This document shows, one piece after another, positions 1 to 9,804 of a stretch of DNA of 64,000 nucleotides. The notes beneath the pieces were generated by a model. It saw nothing but the letters and a program-made list of their open reading frames with translations, had not been told where the DNA came from and made no database searches. This DNA comes from Mycoplasma haemocanis str. Illinois (GTDB taxonomy: Bacteria > Bacillota_I > Bacilli_A > Mycoplasmatales > Mycoplasmoidaceae). The DNA is taken from the NCBI RefSeq assembly GCF_000238995.1, contig NC_016638.1:1-64000 (forward strand). Direction: 5' to 3'. A program made the position numbers and the translations under genes. How positions within the stretch are numbered: the stretch's first letter is position 1; the number at the start of each line of letters is the position of its first letter.

Positions 1-1263
1 ATGGAAAACAAGGATATATGATCTTATATATTAAAAGAATTAAAAAAGAGTAATTCATTATTCAACATCACTCCTTCTCTATCTTCTGGAAGAATTGAAA
101 TATTAGAAAATGAGATAGTTATTTTTCTAGATGAAGTCAACATAAATTTACTTAAAAATGAATATTTCTTAGATTTAAAACAAGCAGTACTCTCTATAAC
201 TAAAAAAAATCTACTAATAAATTTTGAAATTGAAAGTGATGAACACTTCCTTTTAAAGAAACATGAACACTTCTTAAATTTAAACAGGAGCGATAGTTTC
301 TTTATTTGTGAATACAACTCTTCAACTATAAATAAACTAAAAGAATTCCTTAATAGCGATTCAAGTGTTTTCTATTTATGAGGAAATAAAGGAACTGGAA
401 AAAGCCATTTAATGGCTTTTTTTATCAATCATTTTAAAAATGAGTTTAATATTCTTTACTTGGATGTATTTGACTTTGTAAACAAGTACTACGAATTTGA
501 AAGAACTAACAAATCCTCCGATTTACTTATAAGTAATCTTCTTTCTTTTGACTTAGTAGTACTCGACAACTTTCAATTTGTAAAAAACAAATTTAAAATA
601 AACAATTTGCTTCTGAGAATAGTAGATGATTTTTCTAAAGAAAATAAAAAACTAATTTTTGTTTCTAGTTTCAAGAGAAATATATTTGAAGGTATTGATT
701 ACAATCTTATTTCAAAATTTGACGAAATACAACACCTACAGGAACCTGAAATAAAAGACGTAAGGCTAATAATTAGCAGATTTGTAAACAACTATAACAG
801 AAATATTAAATTTACTTCAGAAACCATAAACTATCTCTCCGAAGTACTAGGAAACAACATCCAAATTATTGTCGATAAACTGAAAAAAATTCTACAGTTC
901 ATAGGAAGCGTAAACTCTCCTAAGACGCTTGATATTAAAGAATTAAAAGAAAATATAGAAAATCTAAACTTATTGGAAAAGAAGAAGTCTATAGAATACT
1001 TTTCTAATAATTACCACATAAATTTCATATGCAAAAAATTAAATTTTAAAAAAGAGGAAATACTTGAAAACACTAGAAAAAAGGAGACAGTCTCGAAAAG
1101 AGACATAGTTATATATCTACTTAAAACAAAATTCAACCTTACTCACCAAGAAATAGGAAAAATATTCAATAAGAAACACTCAACTATATCTCATTCATTA
1201 AAAAAAATAAACAATAAATTACTGGAAAGGAACTTTAAAAAATACCTAGAAAGTCTGAATTAA
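1..1263 (+). CDS. dnaA: Chromosomal replication initiator protein DnaA
   Basis: AAA+ initiator that opens the replication origin and helps load the replicative helicase. The frame opens with ATG at base 1 and reads through TGA codons 7 and 127 as Trp, giving 420 aa, normal for the family. Walker A is GNKGTGKS (about 128-135). The C-terminal DNA-binding helix-turn-helix is near 380-405, with KKHSTISHS in place of the usual RDHTTVIHA signature. Three ATPase positions look substituted: Walker B reads LDNFQF (Asn190 for the second Asp), the arginine-finger box reads SKF rather than SRF (about 239), and the sensor II Arg aligns with Gln288. dnaN follows after a 34-bp AT-rich gap in which I see no DnaA box, so the origin is probably upstream of the window. 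Identification is firm; altered ATPase behaviour is inferred. Confidence 0.95.
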
Positions 1264-1297
1264 TTAATAGATTTATTATTAATAAATTAATGATTTA

Positions 1298-2428
1298 ATG
1301 CATTTTATAATTAATAATAAATACATTAAAAAAATAAAAAATTTTCTTTCTGTTCAGTACGAGTCTCTCAACCTAAAAATAGATAATGTTCATATAAAAT
1401 GTTCAAGTAATGAGTTAATCCTTATTATTCGAAATGAAAATTACTTCTTTAGACTAGAAATTAAAAAAGATGAGGATTTAAAGATAAAGAAAACTGGTTC
1501 TTTGTCTTTAAATATAAAATTACTAAATTCTTTACTTGAGAAATTAAAACCTGGAAGTAATTTAGAAATTTTTAAATCTGAAGATAATAACATTCAATTT
1601 TTCTCAGGAGATTTTGAATGTAATTTAATTTTTTCAGAAGAGAAAATAAGTAGTTTTGAAAAAATAGACCTAGAAGAGAAGGATAAGATAAATATTAGTT
1701 ATTCAATACTTAAGATTACATATTCAAAATTAAAAAATTTTTGTAAAAGTCAAGACAGTTCTCAAAACACTCTTCTTAAATACATACATTTAAGAAAATT
1801 AGGAAATAGTGAAATATTAGAAGTTTGAAGTTCGGATAATTACAGAACAGTATTTGGTAAATTTAAGTTCAAATGCAATAAGAACTTTGAGATTAACATA
1901 AGTCCTTCAATAATAAATACCCTGTTATTTCTTTTTTTTGAGTACTCAGAGGAAGACTTGGAGATATGAATAAATGATGATAATTTTTTTTGTAAAAAGG
2001 ATGGTCTAATTATGAAGGTAAAAATAGAAAGAGGTAATTTTCCAGAATTAAGTCACTGATTTAATACAAATAACAATAAAGAATTTCTAGTATCAAAACT
2101 TGACCTTCTATCAGCTATAGAAAGAAATCTACTTCTCTCTAATAAAGTGATTCAAACTACTTTTTATAGGCTTGAAAATGAAAAATTATGAATTGAATAT
2201 AAGGACTCTGAAAAAGGATTTTGCAAAGAATTTATAAAAATAAAAAAATTTACAGACGGAGATATAAATTTCTCACTCAATAATAACCTTCTAAAACCTT
2301 TAATTAAGAATATAGATTCTGAAAATATCATTTTCAGCATATCAGACCCATTCAAACCTGTAATTCTTCTATCTCCTAATGAGAATGAAACTTTTAAGCA
2401 ATTCATATTACCTATAAGGAATGTTTAA
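1298..2428 (+). CDS. dnaN: DNA polymerase III subunit beta (sliding clamp)
   Basis: Ring clamp that tethers the replicative polymerase to DNA. The frame continues past several TGA codons to TAA at 2426, giving 376 aa, the usual clamp length. Sequence similarity is diffuse, as normal for DnaN; the call rests on length, the C-terminal pattern ending LPIRNV (clamps typically end P.R) and its place right after dnaA. The last 8 nt overlap the start of hrcA, suggesting one transcript. Start chosen at the first ATG after the dnaA stop. Confidence 0.9.
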
Positions 2429-3491
2429 TGATTCATATTCGAAACTTAATGAAAGACAAAAGTATATTCTGAAGATAATTATGGAGAAATACATAATAGA
2501 GAACTCTTCTATAAGTTCTCTTATGTTAGCCAAGACAGAAGATTTAAAAAGATGATCTTCAGCAACAATTAGAAATGAGATGGCTGTCTTAGAGGATAAG
2601 GGTTATCTTAAAAAAGAAAATTTTTCTTCAGGAAAAATACCTACGAAGCTTGGATATAGATTCTACATAGAATCCTTGATGGATGAAGTTGTAATAAATG
2701 AGAGGTGAAAGTTAGATATAAAGTCAAAGTTGATTGAAATATTTAGTGATAGACATTCCTCAGTTGATCAAGTTCTTGATAGTTGTACTAAATTAATATC
2801 TGAGTTTTTAAATCTGCCTGTAGTACTTGTTAAGTTTCAAAATTCAAATGGAGATTTTCTTAGAAAGATAGATATTGTAAATATAGATAGAGATAAATAT
2901 ATGATCTATCTAATTACAGCAAGGGGAGAAATAATAAATGACACGATAATAATAGATGATTCTGATGAACAGAAAAAGAGTGATTTGATGGCTGCAATAC
3001 GTCTCTTAAACGAAGAACTTTCTAATTGTCAAATAAATGAAATTAGTAATAAATTAGATTTAATACTTCCAAGCTTGAAGAAAAGGGTTCATCAATTTGA
3101 ATTTGTTTACGAAAGTATTATCTCCCAAATGATTATTAACAATTTTCTTAATAAGAATTCTTTAGTTTCAAAGGTTTATAATATTAAATCAATAGTATTT
3201 CAGCCTGAGATACAAAAGAAGCAAGTAAGTTTGAATGATATTTTTAATTTGTTAGAGAACTATTCTGCATTTTCACCTTTCAATTACAATTTCCTTAAAA
3301 CGGGTAGTACTTTAATTAATTTAGAAAACGAGATTGAAGGGATTTCTGTTGTGAGTACGAATTTAAATGTGGATTTAACTACTCATCAATTGGCTGTTGT
3401 TGGACCTATCAGAATGAATTATCCTCTCATTAAGCACCTTTTTGATTTTTTGAGTGAAAAGTTAAGTTCTTTAAGTTTTAGGAAGAATTAA
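2421..3491 (+). CDS. hrcA: Heat-inducible transcription repressor HrcA
   Basis: Repressor of heat-shock genes that binds CIRCE operators (family knowledge). 356 aa from an ATG inside the end of dnaN. The N-terminal winged helix is clear: LNERQKYILKIIMEKYI, then SSATIRNEMAVLEDKGYL and the conserved SGKIPTKLGYRFYI just after it. The rest matches the HrcA dimerisation and GAF-like region, including the late GPIRMNYP segment. TGA codons near residues 45 and 98 read as Trp. I found no CIRCE repeat upstream of dnaJ or grpE in this window, so its targets here, if any, are not visible. Confidence 0.93.
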
Positions 3492-3493
3492 TT

Positions 3494-4678
3494 ATGAGTT
3501 CTGAAGATAAAGGAAAGATACTAGAATATCAGGAGCTTAAGAAGTCTTTTCAAGAGTTAGAGAAGGAGGAAAAGCAACTTAAGGATTATTTATCCATAAA
3601 TGTTTTTAATTACGCTCAGAATAAGGACAATTTAGAAGATGTATTTGCGATAAATAATAGTTCTTTAGATTTTTATGAGCAAACTAAGGGTTGCTCTAAT
3701 TTAAATGCCAATATAGCTTTATTGGAAATAAATTATCTTACTAAGTACTATGCAAGCAGAAAAATTCCAAGTCTTTTAAACGTTAATCTTCGTATTTATT
3801 TAGGAGATTTGCATGTAATTGTTGGTTCTAATGGATCAGGTAAGACGACTTTGTTTAATTGTTTGAGAGGGTTGGAAGATTATGAGGGAGAGATTTTATT
3901 GGATGGAAAGGTTTTAGATTTAAAAGGAGGTTTTAGTGATATTGCAAGTTTTGTGCCCTATGAATTCGGATGAGATTTATATGAAACTGTTGAGGAAGTT
4001 GTTTTTAAGAGATTTTCTGATTTAAATTTGACAGAAGTTGAAGCACATAATTACATAAGAAGTGCTTTAGAACAGTTTAACTTATCTTATTTAAGGAATT
4101 ATTCAATAATAGATTTATCTCTTCTTGAAAAGAGAAAGCTTCAAGTAATAATTTCTCTTATTAGTGATCCTAATCTTATTGTTTTTGATGAAGTTTTCTT
4201 GGGACTTCAACAACATGAGTGTTTGGATCTTTTAGTTATATTTTCCAAGCTCAAGAGAGAGAATAGATCTATTCTTGTATTTTCCCATTCCTTTGATGAT
4301 TTTTCAAAGTTTGCTAACACCATTTCTATTCTTTCAAAAGGAAAGATTTATTATTCAGGATTAGTAGAGAACTTATTCCTTACTCAGCAGAACAAGTATT
4401 CCATAGTCACTATGGATAACAAGGTTGCTTTGTCCGTTCTTTCTAAGATTAAATGTAGCTATTCTTACAATGAGTTAGTTGATACTATTTATGTCAAATT
4501 TGATGGAAAGTTAAATATGCTTCTGTTCCAGAAGGAATGTTCGTCTAGAAATGTCGTGATTAAGGAAATAAAACCGATGGAAACAAGCATAAATGATCTT
4601 TATCCTATATTAGTAAAAGCCGGAAGTAAACAAGCTATTAAGGATATAAATACTCAGACTTATTTTACCCCTAAGTAG
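3494..4678 (+). CDS. ABC-type ATPase with degenerate signature motif
   Basis: ATP-binding subunit of an ABC transporter, 394 aa. A charged N-terminal extension of about 80 residues, probably coiled (LKKSFQELEKEEKQL), precedes the nucleotide-binding domain. Walker A is GSNGSGKTT, Walker B LIVFDEVF with the catalytic Glu, and the switch His lies in VFSHSFDD. The signature loop, usually LSGGQ, reads LSLLEKRKL, so the C-loop is not canonical. About 90 residues follow the ATPase fold. It starts 2 nt after hrcA. No permease lies next to it, so the substrate is unknown and the partner must be elsewhere. One TGA (3974) is read as Trp. Confidence 0.85.
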
Positions 4679-4680
4679 AT

Positions 4681-5151
4681 TTATTTTCTTATTAGCTTCT
4701 TGTTATCGTAATCATATATAGTGGAGGGAGTTCCCGCCGGAACTACTTCACTTTCTATGTATAGAACTTCTTTTCCAAATATATTCTTAGCTTCTTCTAA
4801 ACTTTTAACTACAGAATCCCCAGATAAGTTAGCGCTAGAAGATCATAAGGATCCAGTTCTTTTAAGAATCTCTATAAGAAGGTTACTGTTTGGAATTCTA
4901 TATCCTTGTCCTTTGTATATGATGGTGAATGTTCCGGGCCAGTGAGACTCCGCTAATTTTTTTAAATCCTTAGGTATTGGACTTGGAAGTTCTTCAACAG
5001 AACTTATAAAAAGTATTAGTTTCTTTTCTCTAGGTCGCTTTTTAAGAGAATAAATTAAATCTTTGTTTTTTGAAATAATACCAAAAACGCTATCCGTTGC
5101 TATTATTGCTGCTTTTCCTGATTTTATTAACTCTACTCAAATCTCTATCAA
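4681..5151 (-). CDS. tsaC: L-threonylcarbamoyladenylate synthase (TsaC/Sua5/YrdC)
   Basis: Makes threonylcarbamoyl-AMP for the t6A37 modification of ANN-decoding tRNAs. The 156-aa reading contains the family blocks TDSVFG, a KRPREKK segment (usual KxR), WPGTFT, SSANLSG and PSTI. TTG at 5151 is chosen because the usual 15-20 residues precede TDSVFG and no ATG fits. This TTG lies only 2 nt after the CCA end of tRNA-Gly, so the two are probably one transcript. It converges on the ABC gene with a 2-bp gap. At about 156 aa it is a short YrdC-type form without the Sua5 C-terminal domain. Confidence 0.85.
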
Positions 5152-5153
5152 AG

Positions 5154-5227
5154 TGGAGCAAAATACGGGAATCAAACCCGTGTCTTGACCTTGGCAAGGT
5201 CATGTTTTATCATTAAACTAATTTTGC
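5154..5227 (-). tRNA. tRNA-Gly (GCC)
   Basis: 74-nt cloverleaf: acceptor GCAAAAT pairs with ATTTTGC, discriminator T, encoded CCA. Anticodon loop CTTGCCA gives GCC. The T arm is CGGGTTTGATTCCCG. It lies directly upstream of tsaC on the same strand. Confidence 0.93.
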
Positions 5228-5240
5228 AAAAAGCCTAACA

Positions 5241-5393
5241 ATGAGTAGACTACAAAAAAAGTATAAGTTGATCCTTATATGTTCCTCTTGTCAATCAAGG
5301 AATTATACTTACCAGTCTAGCAAGATAATATTAAGTTTTAACAAGTATTGTTTTTTTTGTAAAAGGAACACTATCCACCATGGAAACAGATAA
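5241..5393 (+). CDS. rpmG: 50S ribosomal protein L33
   Basis: Small large-subunit protein, 50 aa, too short for most ORF cut-offs. It shows the zinc-binding form of L33: CSSC (14-17) and CFFC (37-40), with RNYTY after the first pair. It heads the common rpmG-secE-nusG cluster, and its last 14 nt overlap secE. The start is the ATG 13 nt after the divergent tRNA-Gly. Confidence 0.9.
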   Translation: MSRLQKKYKLILICSSCQSRNYTYQSSKIILSFNKYCFFCKRNTIHHGNR

Positions 5394-5622
5394 GTTGAAA
5401 GAAGTTGTAAACTTTGAAGATTACTCCTGATTTAAAGTTCATTGAAAAAATTTGAAAAGTGAAGGCAGGATATTAGTAGCCGGAATAGTAAAGAATTTCA
5501 AAAGAGTTACTTGACACAATAGTAAAGGGTTAGCGGTTGAGTATATACTTGTTGTTTTTATTCTTCTTTTTTTGGCGATTTTTGTTTATCTTGTTTATGG
5601 TTTGGTGGCCATTATTAAATAA
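5380..5622 (+). CDS. secE: Preprotein translocase subunit SecE
   Basis: Essential small subunit of the SecYEG channel. 80 aa after reading three TGA codons as Trp. The SecE amphipathic signature FKRVTWHNSKG (about 41-51; the usual form is RVTWP) precedes a single C-terminal membrane helix rich in Val, Leu and Phe (about 56-80). It starts inside rpmG in another frame and is followed by nusG, the standard bacterial order. Confidence 0.92.
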
Positions 5623-5636
5623 AATATCATAGGTTT

Positions 5637-6521
5637 ATGAGCGATAATAACTTTGTGGAGCATTATTGATACACTCTTCGTTCTTTGGTAAATGAAGACA
5701 AATTGTCTTCTCTTATTTCTGATTACGTAAGCCATCATAAACTTGGTGATAGGATTCTTGAGATTAAGTTTTTTCAGGAATTTAGGGTGGTAGAGGGTGA
5801 GGAAATTTCTTCCGATTCTGATTTGCTACCTAAGAGAGGTTTTAAATCTAGTCCAACTTCCGTTTGAGTTAAGTTATCGAATGGAAATTACAAGAGATTA
5901 AAGGTAGTTGAGAGGCGGCCTTTTAAAGGGATGATTTTCATAAAGATGGAGCATGATCATGAATTGTTTAGATTGGCTAGGGTTTGAGATCCGAATTCTC
6001 AGTTTATGGGTTATCCAAATCCGATTCCTATTACTGATGTTCAGATGAAGAAAACAGAGGAGTCTATAGATAAATCTATTCCGGATATACAGGAGTACGC
6101 AAGAGAAAAGGGATATACGATAGTAGAAGGGAGTGTTCTTGCGGCTAAGAAAATTTTTGTGGATTCTCATGAAAAGGAACAAGAATTGGAAGATGTTTCT
6201 GATTTACAGGTGTCTGTAGATTCTCATGAGAATGAAAAAATTTTGTCTGAACAAGAGGTATTAGAGGCTAAGAAGGCCGAGATTTATTCTGATCTTAAAA
6301 TTAAGGAATATGAGGACACAATTGCTCCAAGTAAGGGAAAATCTAAATCTAAGAAGGGGGAGAAGTTCAAGGTAAATGATTTTGTATTTATAAAGAAATT
6401 AGGCTTTAAGGGAGTGATTCAGGAGATAAACTTTGAAGAAGGTACTTTGGTGGTAGGAGTACAAATGTTTGGTAGAAGACAACCTATTGCTTGTAAAATT
6501 TCCGAAGTTAGTGAGATATAG
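5637..6521 (+). CDS. nusG: Transcription termination/antitermination protein NusG, enlarged
   Basis: Elongation factor that binds RNA polymerase. 294 aa against about 180 in most bacteria. An NGN domain at the N-terminus (begins WYTLRSLVNEDKL) is broken by long inserts, and the C-terminal KOW domain is clear: KFKVNDFVFIKKLGFKGVIQ and MFGRRQP. Between them is a charged Glu/Lys-rich stretch of roughly 100 residues (about 135-235). TGA codons near residues 11, 77 and 117 are Trp. It lies after secE, and crr follows after 4 nt. Enlarged NusG proteins are known in mycoplasmas; what this insert does is unknown. Confidence 0.9.
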
Positions 6522-6525
6522 GTAG

Positions 6526-7095
6526 GTGATTAAGAAGTTTTTTGAAGATCTTGTAAAACGGTTTTCCAAGGGAGGTGGTTCCACTAAATCTTCCATTCCC
6601 GGTGTGGAAGTTAAGAAGCCTTTAAAGTTAGATATTTTTGCTCCCTGTGATGGAACGGTTGTTCCTCAAAAGGACATTCCGGATGAAGGTTTTTCTGAGA
6701 CTCACATGGGAGTGGGTTTGGGAATTAAACCTTCAGGATCTAAGGTTGTGTGTCCTATGACCGGGAAATTGATTGTATTGTTTCAGACAAAACACGCTTA
6801 CATAATAAAGGATGAGGTTTCTGGAGTTTCTGTGCTTCTTCATTTAGGTATAAATACCGTTAATATAGCTCCCGAACTAGGTGCTTTTTCTACTATTAGA
6901 AAAGTTGAGGATGAATTGAAGGCTAAAGATGAACTTTGTGATATGAATCTTGAAGTTATAGAGAAGGAGGCTACCAGCACTATTTCTGCTCTTTTGGTGC
7001 AGCATGATGAAATGGAAGGCAAGAAAGTTGTTCTGCATGTAGAAAGTGGAGAAGTTAAGAAGGGAGATCTGTTAATGTCTGTAGTTTCAGCTTAG
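6526..7095 (+). CDS. crr: PTS glucose-type EIIA component (Crr)
   Basis: Free-standing EIIA-Glc phosphocarrier: takes phosphate from HPr and passes it to a sugar EIIB. 189 aa from GTG. It carries PCDGTVVP, MGVGLGIKPS and both active-site histidines, FQTKH (His90) and LLHLGINTV (His106). A basic N-terminal tail of about 30 residues precedes the domain. It sits between nusG and proS, not beside a sugar permease. Together with hprK at 31.8 kb it shows a PTS with HPr-level control. The same domain can be fused to PtsG; here it stands alone. Confidence 0.92.
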   Translation: MIKKFFEDLVKRFSKGGGSTKSSIPGVEVKKPLKLDIFAPCDGTVVPQKDIPDEGFSETHMGVGLGIKPSGSKVVCPMTGKLIVLFQTKHAYIIKDEVSGVSVLLHLGINTVNIAPELGAFSTIRKVEDELKAKDELCDMNLEVIEKEATSTISALLVQHDEMEGKKVVLHVESGEVKKGDLLMSVVSA

Positions 7096-7096
7096 A

Positions 7097-8500
7097 TTGT
7101 CTTTAAAGGGGGATAATTTAGTCAAGTGATACGAATCTGTAATTTCTAATTCGGGAATTGCCTTTCCTGGATTAGTAAAAGGGACCTTGTTTATAGGTCA
7201 TAGGGGTTGGAGTATTTGAGAGAAGATAAGGGATTTTATAGATGCTAAATATAAGGAGAAGGGCATTAAAAATGTGTCTTTCCCAACCTTTATTCCAGTT
7301 GTTGAAATAGAAAAAGAGAAGTCTAGACTTTCTGGATTTAATCCTGAGATTTATTTAGTTTCAAGATCTGGGGATGAAGGAAGACAGAATTTTTTTTTAA
7401 GACCCACTTCAGAAATACTGTTTTCTCATTTTTTTAGAAATATCTTAGAAAGTTATGAAGATTTACCTCTATTGTTTAATCAATGGTGCAATGTATTTAG
7501 AGCGGAGAAGAACACTAAGGCTTTTTTAAGAACATGTGAGTTTCATTGACAGGAGGCCCATACCCTTCATTTATCCAGAGAAGAATCTATGGAGTATTTG
7601 GAATTTTTCCATGAAACTTATAAATCCTTGGTTAAAGATTTACTGAATATTGCTTTTTTGGAAGGGGAAAAAACTGTGAATGAACGTTTTCCGGGTTCTG
7701 AAAAAACTTTAACTTTAGAGGCTATCATGCCTGATGGTCAAGCACTTCAAATCGCCACTTCTCATTATTTATCTAAGAATTTTACCGAGACTTTTGATGT
7801 TAAATATACCAGTAAAGATAATGTGGCAAGCTATCCATATCAACTTTCAGCAGGTTGTTCTACAAGACTTATAGGGGCTTTAATTATGTCTCATGGGGAT
7901 GATAATGGATTGGTTCTTCCTCTTTCTATGTTTGATGTGCACATTAAGTTTTTAATAATCAATGGTGCGGTGGCGGAAGGTTCTGTATTACACAGAAAAT
8001 TTAGTGATGAGTTAAAGGGTTACAAAGTGGAGTGGGATTTTAGTTCTAGATCTTTTGGTTACAAGATAAAGAATGAGGAAATGTTGGGTACTCCTGTTTC
8101 TGTAATTTTAGGTCCTAGTGAGATTAAGTCAAATTGAGCTTTAGTTAAGACTAGACTTTCAGAAAGTAAGATATCTGTTCCTATGGATCAATTGATTTCA
8201 AAGATAAAGGAGGCCATAGATCAATATTCTGCCGACCTTTACTCTGCTTCTAAAAAAAATCTTGATGATTCTATCGTGGAATGTTCTTCTTTAGAAGAGG
8301 CGTCTAATGAGATTCTTAAAAATAGGAAGATAGTTTTGGTTCCTTGATTTGATGATCTTCAAAACGAGATTAATTTTAAGAATGAAAAGTTGGGTTTTGG
8401 ACCTAGGTGTATTAAATCCAGAATTGTAGCTCCAGATACTCTTTGTTTTTATAGTAAAAAACCAGCTACCGCATACGTCTACTTTGGTAGAAGTTATTAA
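7097..8500 (+). CDS. proS: Prolyl-tRNA synthetase
   Basis: Class II synthetase charging tRNA-Pro. 467 aa, the short archaeal/mycoplasma type without the bacterial editing insert. Motif 2 area: NQWCNVFRAEKNTKAFLRT followed by EFHWQEAHT. Motif 3 area: VLPLSMFDVHI, close to the usual LPP-P-QV. The C-terminal domain ends YFGRSY. TTG at 7097, right after the crr stop, is the only start giving the full N-terminus. TGA codons are read as Trp, including the one in EFHW. It is translationally close to crr (1 nt gap). Confidence 0.93.
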
Positions 8501-8514
8501 TATTAAAGATCCTT

Positions 8515-9804
8515 ATGACTCTTAAGTTTAAAACGGATTTTCTTCTGGATTCAACTAAGGATTTGATAATTGACAAGTATAGGAATAGAGTTAAAAAGAT
8601 TTTTTCTCTAGTCTCTTCTAAGGAAGCCTTAGGCTCAGAGATGACTGGTTGAATAGATTGAGTAAATAAGGATCATTCAAAACTTATAGATGACGTTGTT
8701 TCCATAAGGTCAGAGTGATTGAATGATGGGATAGAGTCGGTTGTAATAGTTGGAACTGGAGGTTCCTATATAGGGTGTAGAGCGGCTCTTAATTTTGTTA
8801 ACAATGGTTTTAAGAGGAATAATTTTGAATTTGTTTTTGTTCCTTCTTTCTCTGAGCGTTATTTGGGAGAACTTTTAGATAGTTTAAAGGGTAAGAAGTT
8901 TGGGATAGTAGTTGTTTCCAAATCAGGAACCACCTTAGAAAGTTCCGTGGCCTTTAGATTCCTTAGGGATTTACTATTTGTTAAGGAGGGGGAGAATTAT
9001 GGGAAGTATATTATTGCGGTTACTGATCGTTTTAAGGGAGTTCTTAGATCTTTAGCTGATAAGAGGGGGATAAGGAGTTTTGTTATAGAAGATGATATTG
9101 GGGGAAGATATTCTGCCCTTACTTCTGTGGGATTGGTTCCTATGATCCTTTCAGGGATAGATGTTAGGAGAGTGTTGTCTGGAGCCAAAAAATCATGTGA
9201 AGAGAATTTCTCAGGGGAAATTGGAGATAATAGTGCTGCTCTTTATGCTTGCATAAGACACTTTTTATTTGAAGATAAAAATAAGGTGTATGAATGTATT
9301 GCCTCCTACGATCCACAATTAGATTTTACGTTGGAGAAAATTAAACAATTGTTTGCTGAATCTGAGGGGAAAAAAGAAAAAGGATTGATGCCTGTTCTAC
9401 TTAACTTTACCCCGGATTTGCATTCTGTGGGCCAGCTTTTACAGGATGGATGTAAGGCTTTCTTTACTACTATAGTTTTGGTCTCCAAGCCTAAGTACGA
9501 TCTTCGTATTTCCAAATCTCAATTTGAAAATGATGATGGGCTTGATTGGTTATTGGGAAAATCTCTAAAAGAGATTAATGGTTGTGCTTGTAATGGGACT
9601 TTGGATGCGCATTTTAATGTTGGAAAGATTAATAATTTGGTAATAGAACTTGAATCTTGAGAGCCCGAAGTATTTGGCTATTTCTATTTCTGACTGTGTT
9701 TAGTAGCTATGTTCTCCGCCTACCTATTTGAAGTAAATCCTTTTGATCAACCGGGAGTTGAGGCTTATAAGAAAAGAATGTTTGACTTACTTGGTAAGAA
9801 TTAA
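8515..9804 (+). CDS. pgi: Glucose-6-phosphate isomerase
   Basis: Interconverts glucose-6-P and fructose-6-P in glycolysis. 429 aa after joining across TGA. Visible blocks are [15 protein letters not shown] (sugar-phosphate loop), [11 protein letters not shown], the [13 protein letters not shown] signature, and the C-terminal block [16 protein letters not shown]. The stop overlaps the next start by one base (TAATG), so translation is probably coupled to cls. Length and motifs are normal. Confidence 0.96.

Noticed and set aside
1264..1297. Replication origin between dnaA and dnaN
   Set aside because: Only 34 bp, AT-rich but with no recognisable DnaA box; the origin more likely lies upstream of base 1.
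4721..4945. Plus-strand ORF beginning MEGVPAGTTS
   Set aside because: It is the antisense of tsaC, whose family motifs are clear on the minus strand.
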